Shown here piece by piece: positions 33,715-44,240 of a stretch of DNA of 64,000 nucleotides; the first letter of the stretch is position 1; each line of letters starts with the position of its first letter. This DNA comes from Paracholeplasma vituli (GTDB taxonomy: Bacteria > Bacillota_I > Bacilli_A > Acholeplasmatales > UBA5453), in assembly GCF_025446935.1 (NCBI RefSeq), contig NZ_JAOEGN010000002.1:1-64000 (forward strand), given 5' to 3'. The notes beneath the pieces are model-generated. The model did no database searches. It was not told the origin of the DNA and saw only the letters and a program-made list of their open reading frames with translations. Both the position numbers and the translations under genes were made by a program.

Positions 33715-36588
33715 ATGAAAAAAATCATTTTGGTCACCTTAGTCCTGGCATTACCCTTGGGCTTATGGTTATCCAATCCTAAAAAAGTAAGCGCTTTAAG
33801 CAGTGACTATAACGTTTCAGTATTCGATCTTCAATCTACAGAATCAGAATCGACTTACGCCACTTATAAAGCCAAATTCAATCCGGTCTATCCAACGACA
33901 CCTGTTTCGGTGAATTTGGGTCTTTTTGACTATAAAAATGGCTTGGTTGAATCCGATGAACCCTATATAGCCAATTTTACGGATGATCAATCTGTGACAA
34001 AACAAGGACTTTACATTCCAGAATCTGGGGATATTACATTTGATGTGATGGTTCAAGAAGCTGGCTATTATCAAATAAAGACGACTTACTTGAACATCGT
34101 TGGTCGTAGTTCAAGTATTCAACGTGGCGTTAAAATTAACGGCGAATACCCATTCGTAGAAGCAGAAACCATCTCTTTACACCGATTTTTTAAAGACGCA
34201 TTTAAAGTCTCAGAAGGTCGTGTGAAAGGGACATCAGATATACGTCCAAAACAAGTAGAGGTCCATTTGTGGTCAACCGATACATTTAAAGACCGTGTTG
34301 GTTACTACAACGAAGCATATTATTTCTACTTCAATTCCGGTGTCAATACCATTGAGTTGATAGGGAAACGTGAACCAGTAGTTTTAAATAGTATTGAATT
34401 ATTTCAAACCGAAAAAACACCAAGTTACGCAACCTATTATCAAACCCATCAAGCTCAAGGTGCGGTCGTAAAAGAAGCAAACTACATCATCGAAGCCGAA
34501 GAATCTTTCTTAAAGAGTTCACCATCCTTAAACCCAATCGCTGAATATTCAACATTCAAGTTCTCGCCTTATGAATCATTCATTACACGTTACAACGCAA
34601 TCGGTGGTAATAACTGGCGTATTGCAGGTGATGAAATCACTTGGGAAGTTGAAGTTCAAGAAGCAGGTTTTTACAAGCTGAATTTTAAAGCGATTCAAAA
34701 TTTCTCAAATGGTCAAAGTTCAACGAGAACCCTAAAAGTAAACGGTGAAGTCCCATTTGAAGAAGCTTCTCAAGTTGAATTCAAATATAAAAATAGCCTT
34801 CAATATGTTACTTTAGGCACTAAAAAGAACCCTCAGTATGTGTACTTAGAGGCAGGTAAAAACACCTTATCCCTACAAGCAAACATTGGTACTTACGGTG
34901 AAATTGTTCAACGTGTCAATGTCTTAATTCAAGATTTTAGATCATTCTACCGTGAAGTTGTTATGCGTACAGGATTAAATCCAGACCCATATCAAGATTA
35001 CTTGTTAGATCGTTACATTCCAAATTTCAACGAACGCTTAGATCGTTTTCAATCGGAACTTAAAGAAGTTAAAGCCGATATCATTGAAATCTCAGGTGGT
35101 AGAAGTTCCTTGATTTCTCCGTTCGACCGTGCTTTAAATCAATTAGACAAATTTATTACCGATGAAAAGAACGTTCAAAATGGGTTACGTGAATTTGAAC
35201 AAAACATTTCCTCGTTAGGCTCTTGGGTTATCAATGTTTCTGAACAACCTTTAACCTTAGACCAAATCATCATTTCAGGAAATTCATATAAACTACCAAG
35301 TATCAAAGTCAATTTCTTCCAAAAGATGTGGCATGAACTTACCTTATTCTTTGGTTCCTTCATGGAAGATACGGACTTAGGTTCAGGGGTTAAAGCTGAT
35401 GGCCCAACCATCGAAGTATGGATCGGTACAGGTAGAGATCAAACCACCTTACTCCGGCAATTAATTGATGAATCCTTTACCACACAAGAAGGCGTTAACG
35501 TCAACTTGAAGATGGTTAATATGGGTATTCTACTTCAAGCAACGCTATCAGGTAATGGTCCTGATGTCGCGATTGGTGTCGATCAAAAGATGCCGGTTAA
35601 CTGGGGTATACGTAACGCCATTGTTGATTTATCGACATTTGAAGATTTCGAGGATGTCGCTTCCTGGTTTAGCCCATCCGCGTTAGAAGCACTCACGTTT
35701 AACGGTTCAACCTATGCACTACCTGACACAGAAGACTTCTTAGTCATGTTCTACCGTAAAGATATTTTACAAAGTATAGGTGTCAATCAAATTCCACAAA
35801 CTTGGAATGAAGTCATTGATATTTCACCAATTTTACAAAAACGTTATTTGGAGTTTTATGTTCCGGTCTCACAAGGCTCACTTTCTACCGTTTTATACGC
35901 GATGATGCGTCAAAATGGTGGGGACCTCTATTTAAACAATGGAGAATCTTCAGGGATGTTACAAAAACCGAATATCGATGCATTCTTAGCCTTCACTAAA
36001 CTCTATTCAGATTATGGATTCGCGCTAGAAGCGAACTTCGCCAACCGTTTTAGAAGTGGTGAAATGCCAATTGGTATCGCGAACTATTCGTTATACAACA
36101 CCTTAAGCGTATTCGCACCTGAAATTGCAGGTCAATGGGATTATGCTTTAATTCCTGGGGTGAATCGTGATGGTGAATTACATCAAGAATCCACATCCAC
36201 TGTATCGTCTTCTGTCATCTTGCACAACACGAAACATAAAGAAGCTTCATGGACCTTCTTAAAGTGGTGGTTAAGTAAAGATACCCAAACCGATTATGCA
36301 AGAGGTATGGAAGCCATCATTGGTTCGGCTGCACGTTATCCAACCGCGAACCTTGAAGCCTTTGAACAACTCCCTTGGCCAGTCAAAGATTACCTCACTT
36401 TAAAAGCACAACGTGAAAAAGCAGTCGGGATTCCGACAGTACCTGGCGATTACATCGTTGGTAGACACATTGATAACGCCTTTAGAAGTGTCTTAAATAG
36501 CAATGTTTCACCACAGGATGCCCTGTATCATTATCATTTAAAGATTAATGAAGAGATTACTAGAAAGCGAAATGAATTAGGCTTATGA
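33715..36588 (+). CDS. Extracellular sugar-binding protein with N-terminal carbohydrate-binding-like modules
   Basis: The 957-residue protein has a signal sequence (IILVTLVLALPLGLWL) without a lipobox Cys. Two beta-sandwich modules (about 55-230 and 255-430) share EVEVQEAGFYKLNF-type strands and VNGE(Y/V)PF(V/E)EA. A helical stretch follows (430-560), then a family 1 solute-binding domain (about 565-957: IEVWIGTGRDQTTLL, NGPDVAIGVDQ, FYRKDILQSIG). It probably captures a glycan and passes it to the permeases encoded next, whose first gene overlaps it by four bases. Without a lipobox it may stay anchored by the uncleaved signal. It is the first gene of the long operon. Confidence 0.85.
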   Translation: MKKIILVTLVLALPLGLWLSNPKKVSALSSDYNVSVFDLQSTESESTYATYKAKFNPVYPTTPVSVNLGLFDYKNGLVESDEPYIANFTDDQSVTKQGLYIPESGDITFDVMVQEAGYYQIKTTYLNIVGRSSSIQRGVKINGEYPFVEAETISLHRFFKDAFKVSEGRVKGTSDIRPKQVEVHLWSTDTFKDRVGYYNEAYYFYFNSGVNTIELIGKREPVVLNSIELFQTEKTPSYATYYQTHQAQGAVVKEANYIIEAEESFLKSSPSLNPIAEYSTFKFSPYESFITRYNAIGGNNWRIAGDEITWEVEVQEAGFYKLNFKAIQNFSNGQSSTRTLKVNGEVPFEEASQVEFKYKNSLQYVTLGTKKNPQYVYLEAGKNTLSLQANIGTYGEIVQRVNVLIQDFRSFYREVVMRTGLNPDPYQDYLLDRYIPNFNERLDRFQSELKEVKADIIEISGGRSSLISPFDRALNQLDKFITDEKNVQNGLREFEQNISSLGSWVINVSEQPLTLDQIIISGNSYKLPSIKVNFFQKMWHELTLFFGSFMEDTDLGSGVKADGPTIEVWIGTGRDQTTLLRQLIDESFTTQEGVNVNLKMVNMGILLQATLSGNGPDVAIGVDQKMPVNWGIRNAIVDLSTFEDFEDVASWFSPSALEALTFNGSTYALPDTEDFLVMFYRKDILQSIGVNQIPQTWNEVIDISPILQKRYLEFYVPVSQGSLSTVLYAMMRQNGGDLYLNNGESSGMLQKPNIDAFLAFTKLYSDYGFALEANFANRFRSGEMPIGIANYSLYNTLSVFAPEIAGQWDYALIPGVNRDGELHQESTSTVSSSVILHNTKHKEASWTFLKWWLSKDTQTDYARGMEAIIGSAARYPTANLEAFEQLPWPVKDYLTLKAQREKAVGIPTVPGDYIVGRHIDNAFRSVLNSNVSPQDALYHYHLKINEEITRKRNELGL

Positions 36589-37505
36589 CACAAAATCTAA
36601 AATACAAACAATCGCTTTTCAAACAAATGAAATCTAAGAAAGTTTATTACGGCATGATGGCCCCATTCTTAATCATATTCTTCACATTTACCATCTTGCC
36701 CGTAATCATGAGCTTATTCTTGAGTTTCACGACGTTTGATATGCTAAATCCACCTAAATGGGTGTGGTTAGAAAATTACATCTACTTGCTTTTATACGAT
36801 GATGTGTTCTTAATCGCCTTAAGAAATACATTTATCCTTGCGATCATCATTGGTCCAATCAGTTACGCAGCCTCATTCATTTTCGCTTGGCTTATTAATG
36901 AACTTCCACCAAAAATCCGTTGGGTCTTAACCGTGGTATTCTATGCACCTTCGATTAGTGGATCCGCATTCCTGTTATGGCAATTGATTTTTAATGGTGA
37001 CATGTATGGTTACCTAAACGCATTCTTAATTTCAAGCAATCTCATTGATGCGCCAATTTTGTGGTTAAAAACCCCAGAATACGCGCTCATGATTATCATC
37101 ATCGTTCAACTTTGGTTATCCTTAGGAATCAGTTTCCTATCCTTCGTTGCAGGGTTACAAACAGTCGATAAATCGCTTTATGAAGCGGCTGCCATCGATG
37201 GGATTCGTAACCGTTGGCAAGAGTTGTGGTACGTGACACTGCCTCAAATGATGCCACAATTGATGTTTGGTGCTTTAATGCAAATTACCTCGTCCTTTGG
37301 GATTGCATCGGTATCTACTCAACTCTTAGGGTTCCCATCCGTAGAGTATAGTGGACATACCATCATCACCCACTTGATCGACTTCGGTGCCGGATCACAA
37401 CGTATGGAACTCGGCTACGCTAGCGCCATCGCAACCATTCTATTCTTAATTATGATGGTCGCGAACTTAGCTGTCCAAAAAGTTTTAAGAAGGGTAGGTA
37501 GCTAG
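36585..37505 (+). CDS. Sugar ABC transporter permease (MalF type), first pair
   Basis: The 306-residue membrane protein has about six hydrophobic segments and the cytoplasmic EAA loop YEAAAIDGIRNRWQELWYVTLPQM, which docks the ATPase. It overlaps the binding-protein gene by four bases and the second permease follows after one base. No ATPase is encoded in the island, so a shared MsmX/UgpC-type subunit encoded elsewhere must energise it. Confidence 0.93.
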   Translation: MTQNLKYKQSLFKQMKSKKVYYGMMAPFLIIFFTFTILPVIMSLFLSFTTFDMLNPPKWVWLENYIYLLLYDDVFLIALRNTFILAIIIGPISYAASFIFAWLINELPPKIRWVLTVVFYAPSISGSAFLLWQLIFNGDMYGYLNAFLISSNLIDAPILWLKTPEYALMIIIIVQLWLSLGISFLSFVAGLQTVDKSLYEAAAIDGIRNRWQELWYVTLPQMMPQLMFGALMQITSSFGIASVSTQLLGFPSVEYSGHTIITHLIDFGAGSQRMELGYASAIATILFLIMMVANLAVQKVLRRVGS

Positions 37506-37506
37506 G

Positions 37507-38424
37507 ATGGAATCCAAAGACATCTCCCAGTTAAGAGATTTAAAATTATCCAATATTAAACGTAAGAAGGCCGTTAAAAAAGGCAAAAAACGTCTAAGCC
37601 GTTCGTGGCAAGGCGATTTCGCACTCAGTCTATTATTAATTGGATTTGGCTTATTCAGTGCCTATCCACTCGTATTTACGATTGCGAATGCTTTCAAACC
37701 GTTAGATGAAATCTTCCTATTCCCACCAAGACTATTTCCAAGAAATTTTACATTAGATAACTTCGTGGATCTTTTCAACTTAATTGGGAATACCCGTATT
37801 CCGATTTCAAGATATTTCTTCAATACTTTGGTCATTACGATTGTTGGGGTATCTGGACACGTGTTGTTCGCGGCCCTCGCAGCGTACCCACTGGCTAAAC
37901 ACAAATTCCCAGGAAAAGCACTCATCAACCAATTGATTGTCTATTCCTTAATGTTCTCATCACTCGTTACAGCAGTACCAAACTACTTAGTGATTTCATG
38001 GTTAGGGTTAATCGATACCCACTTAGCCATCATCATCCCATCTTGGGGTTTCACCCTGGGTCTATTCTTAATGAGACAGTTCATGGTAACCATTCCGACT
38101 GAACTCTTAGAAGCGGCGAAGATGGATGGCGCTGGGGAATACCGTGTATTCTTCAAAGTGGTAATGCCACTAGTCAAACCAGCTTGGTTAACGGTCATTA
38201 TCTTGTTGTTCCAACAACTCTGGTCAACAGATGGTGGAGCTTACATCTTCACTGAAAACTTAAAACCTCTCTCGTTCGCCTTACAACAAATTGTTGCGGG
38301 TGGGATTGCGAGAACAGGAGCATCCGCTGCAGTTGCTTTATTGATGTTGGTCGTACCAATCTCAGTATTCATCATTAGCCAATCACGCATCATCGATACG
38401 ATGGCGCATTCCGGTATTAAATAG
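37507..38424 (+). CDS. Sugar ABC transporter permease (MalG type), first pair
   Basis: The 305-residue protein has a basic N-terminal stretch (IKRKKAVKKGKKRLSRSW), about six membrane segments and the EAA loop LLEAAKMDGAGEYRVFFKVVMPL. It pairs with the preceding permease to form the transmembrane channel of an oligosaccharide importer. Confidence 0.93.
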   Translation: MESKDISQLRDLKLSNIKRKKAVKKGKKRLSRSWQGDFALSLLLIGFGLFSAYPLVFTIANAFKPLDEIFLFPPRLFPRNFTLDNFVDLFNLIGNTRIPISRYFFNTLVITIVGVSGHVLFAALAAYPLAKHKFPGKALINQLIVYSLMFSSLVTAVPNYLVISWLGLIDTHLAIIIPSWGFTLGLFLMRQFMVTIPTELLEAAKMDGAGEYRVFFKVVMPLVKPAWLTVIILLFQQLWSTDGGAYIFTENLKPLSFALQQIVAGGIARTGASAAVALLMLVVPISVFIISQSRIIDTMAHSGIK

Positions 38425-38431
38425 GAGGTCC

Positions 38432-39871
38432 ATGATGAAAAAACTATTATTATTCACACTCATCCTCCTTGGTATAGCATTCAGTAATGTCAATCTTGAA
38501 GCTGCTTATAATTATGCTTTTTGGGACACCATTGATTCCTCAGAAGCGATGCATGTCTTAAGAGTCATCGATAACTCCAATATTAAAAGTGATTTAGGCG
38601 TTGAAAAACCCATCACTTTAGGCGATTTACGTGATGTATTCTATTATGAGGATTCGATTTATGTATCGGACGCAACTTCTAATAAAATCCACGTATTCAA
38701 CGAAAACTACGACTATGTTAGAAGTTTACCAGACCCAGCAGACGCCCTTGGACAGCTTAATAGCCCACAAGGCATTCATGTGTTAAACGATTTACTTTAT
38801 GTTGCAGATTATAACAACAACCGTATCGCAATTTTCGATTTAACGAACGATCGTTTGGTTCAAGAAGTTAAAAATCCAAACGATGCCATCTTTGATAACC
38901 TAGTTTTCAAACCGTTACGTGTCTCAGTCGACCGTACCGGACGTATGAATGTCATTGCCTATGACGTATATGAAGGGATCATGGAGTTTGATATCGAAGG
39001 TAACTTCAACCGTTATTTTGGAACAAACACAATTAAGTTATCTGTTTTAGATGCTTTAATCTATCGTTTTTCAACCAAAGAACAACGTGAGAAGATGGCA
39101 TTAAAACTACAAACTTCCTTCACATCGATGGATATTGATGATGATGGGTATATTTACACAGCGTCACGTCTAGAATACTGGGCACCGGTTAAGAAATTAA
39201 ACTTTAAAGGTCGAAATATTTTAGAATCCAAAGGGTATGTCGGCGTCGTTGGGGATGCTAAATTCCAAGAGACCGACAATCGTACGACTACAGGACCTTC
39301 AGCCATCATCGATGTTGCTGTTCATGGCGATAACGAACGTTTCACGATTTTAGATAACACCCGTGGTCGCTTATTTACATACGACATTGAGGGGAATCTC
39401 TTATACATTTCAGGTGGTAAAGGTTCTGAACAAAATAAGTTATCCGGACCAACCGCTGTTACTTATCAAAATGAGCGCATCCTCGTGACCGATAATGTCT
39501 CAAATAGCCTAATGGTGTTTGAACCCATCGCATTCGGGGAATTAGTTAATCTAGCAACAACTCAGTACTATGATATGGAGTATGTGGCTGCGAAAACCAC
39601 TTGGGAAAGTGTTCTAAAACTCAACTCAAACTATTTCTTAGCCTATGCAGGTATCGGTCGTGCACAACTTCGTGAAGGCAATCACAAGCAAGCTATGACC
39701 AATCTAAAATTAGGTTATGATTACTACAATTATTCCAAAGCATTTGAGCAAAACCGTAATGAACAACTAGCCAATACGTTACCGTATGTGCTAGTCGGTG
39801 GATTCGTAATTATGGGTATTCTATTAGCGAAGTCTATCAAGAACGCCATTAAACGAGAAGGAGACGATTGA
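38432..39871 (+). CDS. NHL-repeat propeller protein with C-terminal membrane anchor
   Basis: The 479-residue protein has a signal sequence, NHL-type repeats (for example YVSDATSNKIHVFN, LYVADYNNNRIAIFD, ILVTDNVSNSLMVFE), a TPR-like segment (YDMEYVAAKTTWESVLKLN) and one membrane helix near 455-472 followed by basic residues. It is probably an extracellular beta-propeller tethered to the membrane. Such proteins recur beside YIP1 and DUF5696 genes in Firmicute ABC-transporter clusters, but their role is unknown. GGAGG precedes the tandem ATGATG start. Confidence 0.78.
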   Translation: MMKKLLLFTLILLGIAFSNVNLEAAYNYAFWDTIDSSEAMHVLRVIDNSNIKSDLGVEKPITLGDLRDVFYYEDSIYVSDATSNKIHVFNENYDYVRSLPDPADALGQLNSPQGIHVLNDLLYVADYNNNRIAIFDLTNDRLVQEVKNPNDAIFDNLVFKPLRVSVDRTGRMNVIAYDVYEGIMEFDIEGNFNRYFGTNTIKLSVLDALIYRFSTKEQREKMALKLQTSFTSMDIDDDGYIYTASRLEYWAPVKKLNFKGRNILESKGYVGVVGDAKFQETDNRTTTGPSAIIDVAVHGDNERFTILDNTRGRLFTYDIEGNLLYISGGKGSEQNKLSGPTAVTYQNERILVTDNVSNSLMVFEPIAFGELVNLATTQYYDMEYVAAKTTWESVLKLNSNYFLAYAGIGRAQLREGNHKQAMTNLKLGYDYYNYSKAFEQNRNEQLANTLPYVLVGGFVIMGILLAKSIKNAIKREGDD

Positions 39872-39873
39872 TA

Positions 39874-40560
39874 ATGAATTTACAAAAAATCGGACAAGCA
39901 ATCAAACAATTCAATTACAGTCAATTTTTCCGTCAACTTCTAGAGGATTACGTTAAGTTTCCTCTTTACATACTGACCCATCCGTTTAAAGGCTATGACG
40001 ACTTCAAATTTGAAAACCGTGGCAAACTCTCGGTCGCAATCGTCTACCTAATACTACTGGTTATTACGAACGCCATCAGCGTCACCAGTTCTGGATTTTT
40101 AGTTTCTGCACCTTATGTTGAGAATTTCTCAATTATCCGTACTTTCTTCCTAGTGGTGGTACCAGTTGTCTTGATTACCATCGGCAACTGGTCAATCACC
40201 TCATTATTTGAAGGCAAAGGCAAGATGGTTGAAATCTTCAAAGTCATTTGTTACGCAATTATTCCACTCGTTTGGATAGGTTTACCAATGACTTTGATAT
40301 CCAACTTCTTAATTGCAGAAGAACTTGCAATCTACTACGCAATGAATTCGATCAGTGCGTTCTTAGTCGGTTATATGGCACTATTCGGTCTTTTAGTCAT
40401 TCATGAATATGGCTTATTAAAGACCATCGTCACCCTGTTATTCACAGCGGTGGCTGTAGCCCTCATCATTTTTATCGGGCTACTCATCTTAACTCTATTT
40501 CAACAGCTTTATGGGTTCATCGTTCAAGTTTATGAAGAATTCATACTGCGGGTATCTTAG
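39874..40560 (+). CDS. YIP1 family membrane protein
   Basis: The 228-residue protein has a short cytoplasmic N-terminus containing YVKFPLYILTHPFKGYDDFK, then about five membrane segments, the YIP1-domain pattern. The ATG at 39874, ten bases after AAGGAG, was preferred to a TTG six bases upstream, which lies too close to that site. It overlaps nothing but follows the NHL gene directly. Function is unknown; it may organise the transporter complex. Confidence 0.78.
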   Translation: MNLQKIGQAIKQFNYSQFFRQLLEDYVKFPLYILTHPFKGYDDFKFENRGKLSVAIVYLILLVITNAISVTSSGFLVSAPYVENFSIIRTFFLVVVPVVLITIGNWSITSLFEGKGKMVEIFKVICYAIIPLVWIGLPMTLISNFLIAEELAIYYAMNSISAFLVGYMALFGLLVIHEYGLLKTIVTLLFTAVAVALIIFIGLLILTLFQQLYGFIVQVYEEFILRVS

Positions 40561-40569
40561 GAGGGCGCC

Positions 40570-43062
40570 ATGAAAAGAAAACTCATTAGATTGGCGGTCA
40601 TTCTGTTGCTGTTAGCTAGCGGTGTTGGGTTTATTGCATCCCAAGTCTTAGGGTATCGTGCTGTATATGAACCAAGACCAGCGTACGATAAAACCGGGTT
40701 TGTCGAAAAGAAAGACTTTACCCAAACCAACATTAAACTATCAAACAGTCGATTTGAATTCAATTTAAATCCAGAAGATACCACCTTTACACTATTAGAT
40801 AAAACCACACTTCAAACGTGGCGTTCGAATCCAACACACGAGTCCGCCCTCATCCCAGCGGATGCACGCGAACTCTTCGTGCTTTATTACGAACGTAAGA
40901 TTGAAGCTTCAAAACTCGTCTCCATTAACGACGAATCGATTAAATACGACAATTATGAATTCAGAATTCAAGATGGCGTTGTAGAAGTCTTATACAAGAT
41001 CGGTGGAAAACACAGTATCACCATGACAGACTTACCAAGACAAATCGAAAAAGCCAAATTCGATGAAAAAATCATTGAACCGTTAACCCTCAAAGGGGAA
41101 ACGGACGGGACCATTCGTCGTAACTTAAACTTCTTGAAATCTCAATTTAACTATGTAGAAACAGAAGGTCGTTACTTCTTAAAAACCATCACATCTCAGG
41201 ACGCTTTAGATATCCTCTATAACTTGATATTCGAAGAATCCTTGTACACGATGGAAGATTATGAAGAAGACGCAGCAAAATTTGGTTTTGAAACCAGTAA
41301 GCCATTACCTTATTTTGAATTCTCAATAAAATACCAGTTATCCGATTTGGGCTTCACAGTTGAACTTGTGAACGCATCCATCTTCGAAACCGATGATTTC
41401 CCAATCGCGTATATCGACATCCTCCCATTCTTTGGTGCAGGTAACGTAGGTGATGAAGGGTATACAGTTATTCCGGATGGTTCTGGGATTTATATTGATC
41501 ACAACAACCAAAAGTACAACTCAACATTCTATGAAAAACGCATTTATGGTGCGGACTTATCGATTGGTACTGGCTACGCTGTAAAACCTGAACAAGGTGA
41601 AAAAATCGGGTTACCGATGTATGGTTATCAAAAGAATGGATACGCGTTCATCAACGCGCTTGAATCTGGTGACAGCATGTCAACCATACGAGCAGGATTC
41701 GTTACAGAAGCATCAACCCATAAGATTCCATTTGCACATTACCGTTTCGCGCTACGTGAACGTGACGCCTTTATATTCCGATCGTCTTCACAATCTCAAC
41801 GTGTAACATCCTTTACAAAGGCATACAACACAGCAAATTTTAAAGCGAGCTATCAATTCATCACAAAAACAGACGCAACCTACTTCGATATGGCGAAAAC
41901 CTATCAAACCTATTTAGTCAATCGCTATCAGCTATCTTTAGTTGGTCAAGCTGCACCACTTCATATTACCTTGTTAGGTGGGTTCCAAGAAAAACGCTAT
42001 GTTCTTGGTTTCCCAACCAGCAATACCGCAGCACTGACCTCTAAAGCAGGTGTGCTCAAAGTTGTAGATGATATTAAGAACTTAGGAATCGACTCACTAT
42101 CTGTAACCTACTCAGGCTTTTCAAATGGTGGCGTGAAACCGACTGCCTATGAAAAGATGGTGTATGATAAAGCCATCATTTCAGAAAAAGGACTAAAACA
42201 ACTATCTAACACATTGAAATCCGAAGATATCCCATTCTACTTAGAGTATCTTGCTCAAGAGGGATATACCAAGGCTGGATTAAATTTAGATAAAGACGTT
42301 GTTCAAAACATATTCCATGACCCAATATATCGTTACGATTACGACGAAGCGACAGGGTTAGCGAATCGTGGAACCACCATTCGTTATATCCTCAACACCA
42401 AAGCCCAAGGACGTGTCATCAATACGGTTATGCGTACATCCGATAAGGTGAATAACTTAAATGTAAGTTTAACGGGTTTAGGAAGTTCATTAGCAAGTAA
42501 CCTCGAAAAGAGTAACGTTTTATTCCGCTATGATGTAGTTGACGCTCAAATTGAACTACTTGAAAAACTATCCAACCAAAATATTCAACTTAGAAATCCA
42601 AATCTTTATGCATTAGTATATGCAGATAACATCCTCGACTTAGCGGTTGTGGGAACACTGCATAAGATTGTTGACTATGACATTCCATTCGTTCAACTGG
42701 TATTAAATGGATACTTCCAATATGCTGGTCCAGCTGTGAATACGTATGACAACAAAACTACGAATTGGCATTTACTCAAAGCGATTGAAACCGGTGCGAA
42801 CTTGAACTTCACCTTAACCGAGGAAAATACAATTCAATTGGTTAAGACCGAATACAATTCGCTTTACGCAACCTACTATGCGTATTGGTTATCCGATATT
42901 GAACGTCTTTATGAGACATTAGAAAATCTCAATGTCGATAGGCGAAATATTACAAACCACCGCGTTCTAAACGCTCAAGGCTCACTCGTAGAAGTAACGT
43001 ATAACAACTCGGTAACCATCGAAATCAATTATGAAACAGAAAGTTTTAGGGTGGTATCATGA
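40570..43062 (+). CDS. DUF5696-type surface protein, possible barrel glycosidase relative
   Basis: The 830-residue protein has one N-terminal membrane segment (LIRLAVILLLLASGVGFIA). A beta-rich domain covers about 55-440, including VIPDGSGIYIDHNN. An alpha/beta region from about 455 has alternating strands and helices (VVDDIKNLGIDSLSVTYSGF, DIPFYLEYLAQEG), suggesting a TIM barrel. I recognise the pattern as DUF5696. Its neighbours suggest that it acts on the imported glycan outside the cell, but no catalytic residues can be assigned. The next permease gene overlaps it by four bases. Confidence 0.75.
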   Translation: MKRKLIRLAVILLLLASGVGFIASQVLGYRAVYEPRPAYDKTGFVEKKDFTQTNIKLSNSRFEFNLNPEDTTFTLLDKTTLQTWRSNPTHESALIPADARELFVLYYERKIEASKLVSINDESIKYDNYEFRIQDGVVEVLYKIGGKHSITMTDLPRQIEKAKFDEKIIEPLTLKGETDGTIRRNLNFLKSQFNYVETEGRYFLKTITSQDALDILYNLIFEESLYTMEDYEEDAAKFGFETSKPLPYFEFSIKYQLSDLGFTVELVNASIFETDDFPIAYIDILPFFGAGNVGDEGYTVIPDGSGIYIDHNNQKYNSTFYEKRIYGADLSIGTGYAVKPEQGEKIGLPMYGYQKNGYAFINALESGDSMSTIRAGFVTEASTHKIPFAHYRFALRERDAFIFRSSSQSQRVTSFTKAYNTANFKASYQFITKTDATYFDMAKTYQTYLVNRYQLSLVGQAAPLHITLLGGFQEKRYVLGFPTSNTAALTSKAGVLKVVDDIKNLGIDSLSVTYSGFSNGGVKPTAYEKMVYDKAIISEKGLKQLSNTLKSEDIPFYLEYLAQEGYTKAGLNLDKDVVQNIFHDPIYRYDYDEATGLANRGTTIRYILNTKAQGRVINTVMRTSDKVNNLNVSLTGLGSSLASNLEKSNVLFRYDVVDAQIELLEKLSNQNIQLRNPNLYALVYADNILDLAVVGTLHKIVDYDIPFVQLVLNGYFQYAGPAVNTYDNKTTNWHLLKAIETGANLNFTLTEENTIQLVKTEYNSLYATYYAYWLSDIERLYETLENLNVDRRNITNHRVLNAQGSLVEVTYNNSVTIEINYETESFRVVS

Positions 43063-44240
43063 CAAATAAAACCATACGGTATTATGAACCTGCCCAATTG
43101 GAACAGCTCAGAACAAAGACCGAACTCAAACTCAAGAATCATCAAGCTCGAATTCTATTAAATGAGAAACGCATTCAAAATTTAATGAATGAGGATCTAA
43201 AAAAACACGTTCGTCAAATTGTGAAACTATCGGATGAGGTTCAAAAACTCAAAATCAAGAGTTCAAGATTGAATAATCTTCTTGAAGAGATTAAAACTGG
43301 AAAAGTAGAAGTCATCTCACCAATTAAAAAAGCGAAACAAGCGTTTTCGAATATTCCATACCGTAAACAAAAATATTTATGGGGTATTCTATTCAGTTTG
43401 CCTTGGATGATTGGGATGGCAGTATTCTTCTTACCATCCTTCCTCAAATCCGTTTGGTGGAGCTTCAACAATGTTGTACCGACATCTAATGGCTTACAAG
43501 TAACCTTTGTTGGAATTCAAAACTACATTGAACTCTTTAGAAGTTATGTTATTGACGGGAATACCGTATTCAGTGTCGAACTCTACTTATTCGTCCAAAA
43601 CTTAGTCATTGACCTACCGATTATTCTGATCTTCTCGATTTTAATCGCGGTGTTCTTGAATAAACCATTCAAAGGTCATAAACTGGTTAAGGCTATATTC
43701 TTTATCCCGGTGATTTACAACATCACCCTCATTACGGATACACTTTCTAAAGGGTTCGGTCAATACATCGACGACTCGACGGGGACGAGTCAGATGTTCG
43801 TACAACAAATCACCAGTTTCTTTATGGAAATTGGTCTTGGACAAAGTTTGATGGGCATTGTTTTAAATGCCATTGATCGAATCTTTATGATCGTGAACTT
43901 ATCGGGTATTCAAATCTTAATCTTCATCGCAGCCATTCAAGCGATTCCAAATCAACTGTATGAAGCCGCGAAGATGGAAGGTGCTACCAAGTACGAAATC
44001 TTCTGGAAGATTACGATGGCGATGATTACACCGCTCATTCTAACCGCAGCAGTATTCACTGTGGTCGATTCGTTCACCAGAGCCCCGATTTATAGATTCC
44101 TTGATTTCGCGATGACCCAAAACAGATACGGTTTAGCAGCGACAATATCGATTAGCTACTTCGCCATCAATGTCGCGATTATCGGGATTGTATTCCTCTT
44201 GATGAAAGGCAGGGTATTCTATTATGACGACAGAAAATAA
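43059..44240 (+). CDS. Sugar ABC transporter permease (MalF type), second pair
   Basis: The 393-residue protein has an N-terminal cytoplasmic extension of about 100 residues, predicted coiled coil (QLRTKTELKLKNHQARILLN...), followed by six or so membrane segments and the EAA loop YEAAKMEGATKYEIFWKITM. It overlaps the genes on both sides. The extension is unusual for this family and may bind a partner. Confidence 0.92.
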   Translation: MTNKTIRYYEPAQLEQLRTKTELKLKNHQARILLNEKRIQNLMNEDLKKHVRQIVKLSDEVQKLKIKSSRLNNLLEEIKTGKVEVISPIKKAKQAFSNIPYRKQKYLWGILFSLPWMIGMAVFFLPSFLKSVWWSFNNVVPTSNGLQVTFVGIQNYIELFRSYVIDGNTVFSVELYLFVQNLVIDLPIILIFSILIAVFLNKPFKGHKLVKAIFFIPVIYNITLITDTLSKGFGQYIDDSTGTSQMFVQQITSFFMEIGLGQSLMGIVLNAIDRIFMIVNLSGIQILIFIAAIQAIPNQLYEAAKMEGATKYEIFWKITMAMITPLILTAAVFTVVDSFTRAPIYRFLDFAMTQNRYGLAATISISYFAINVAIIGIVFLLMKGRVFYYDDRK

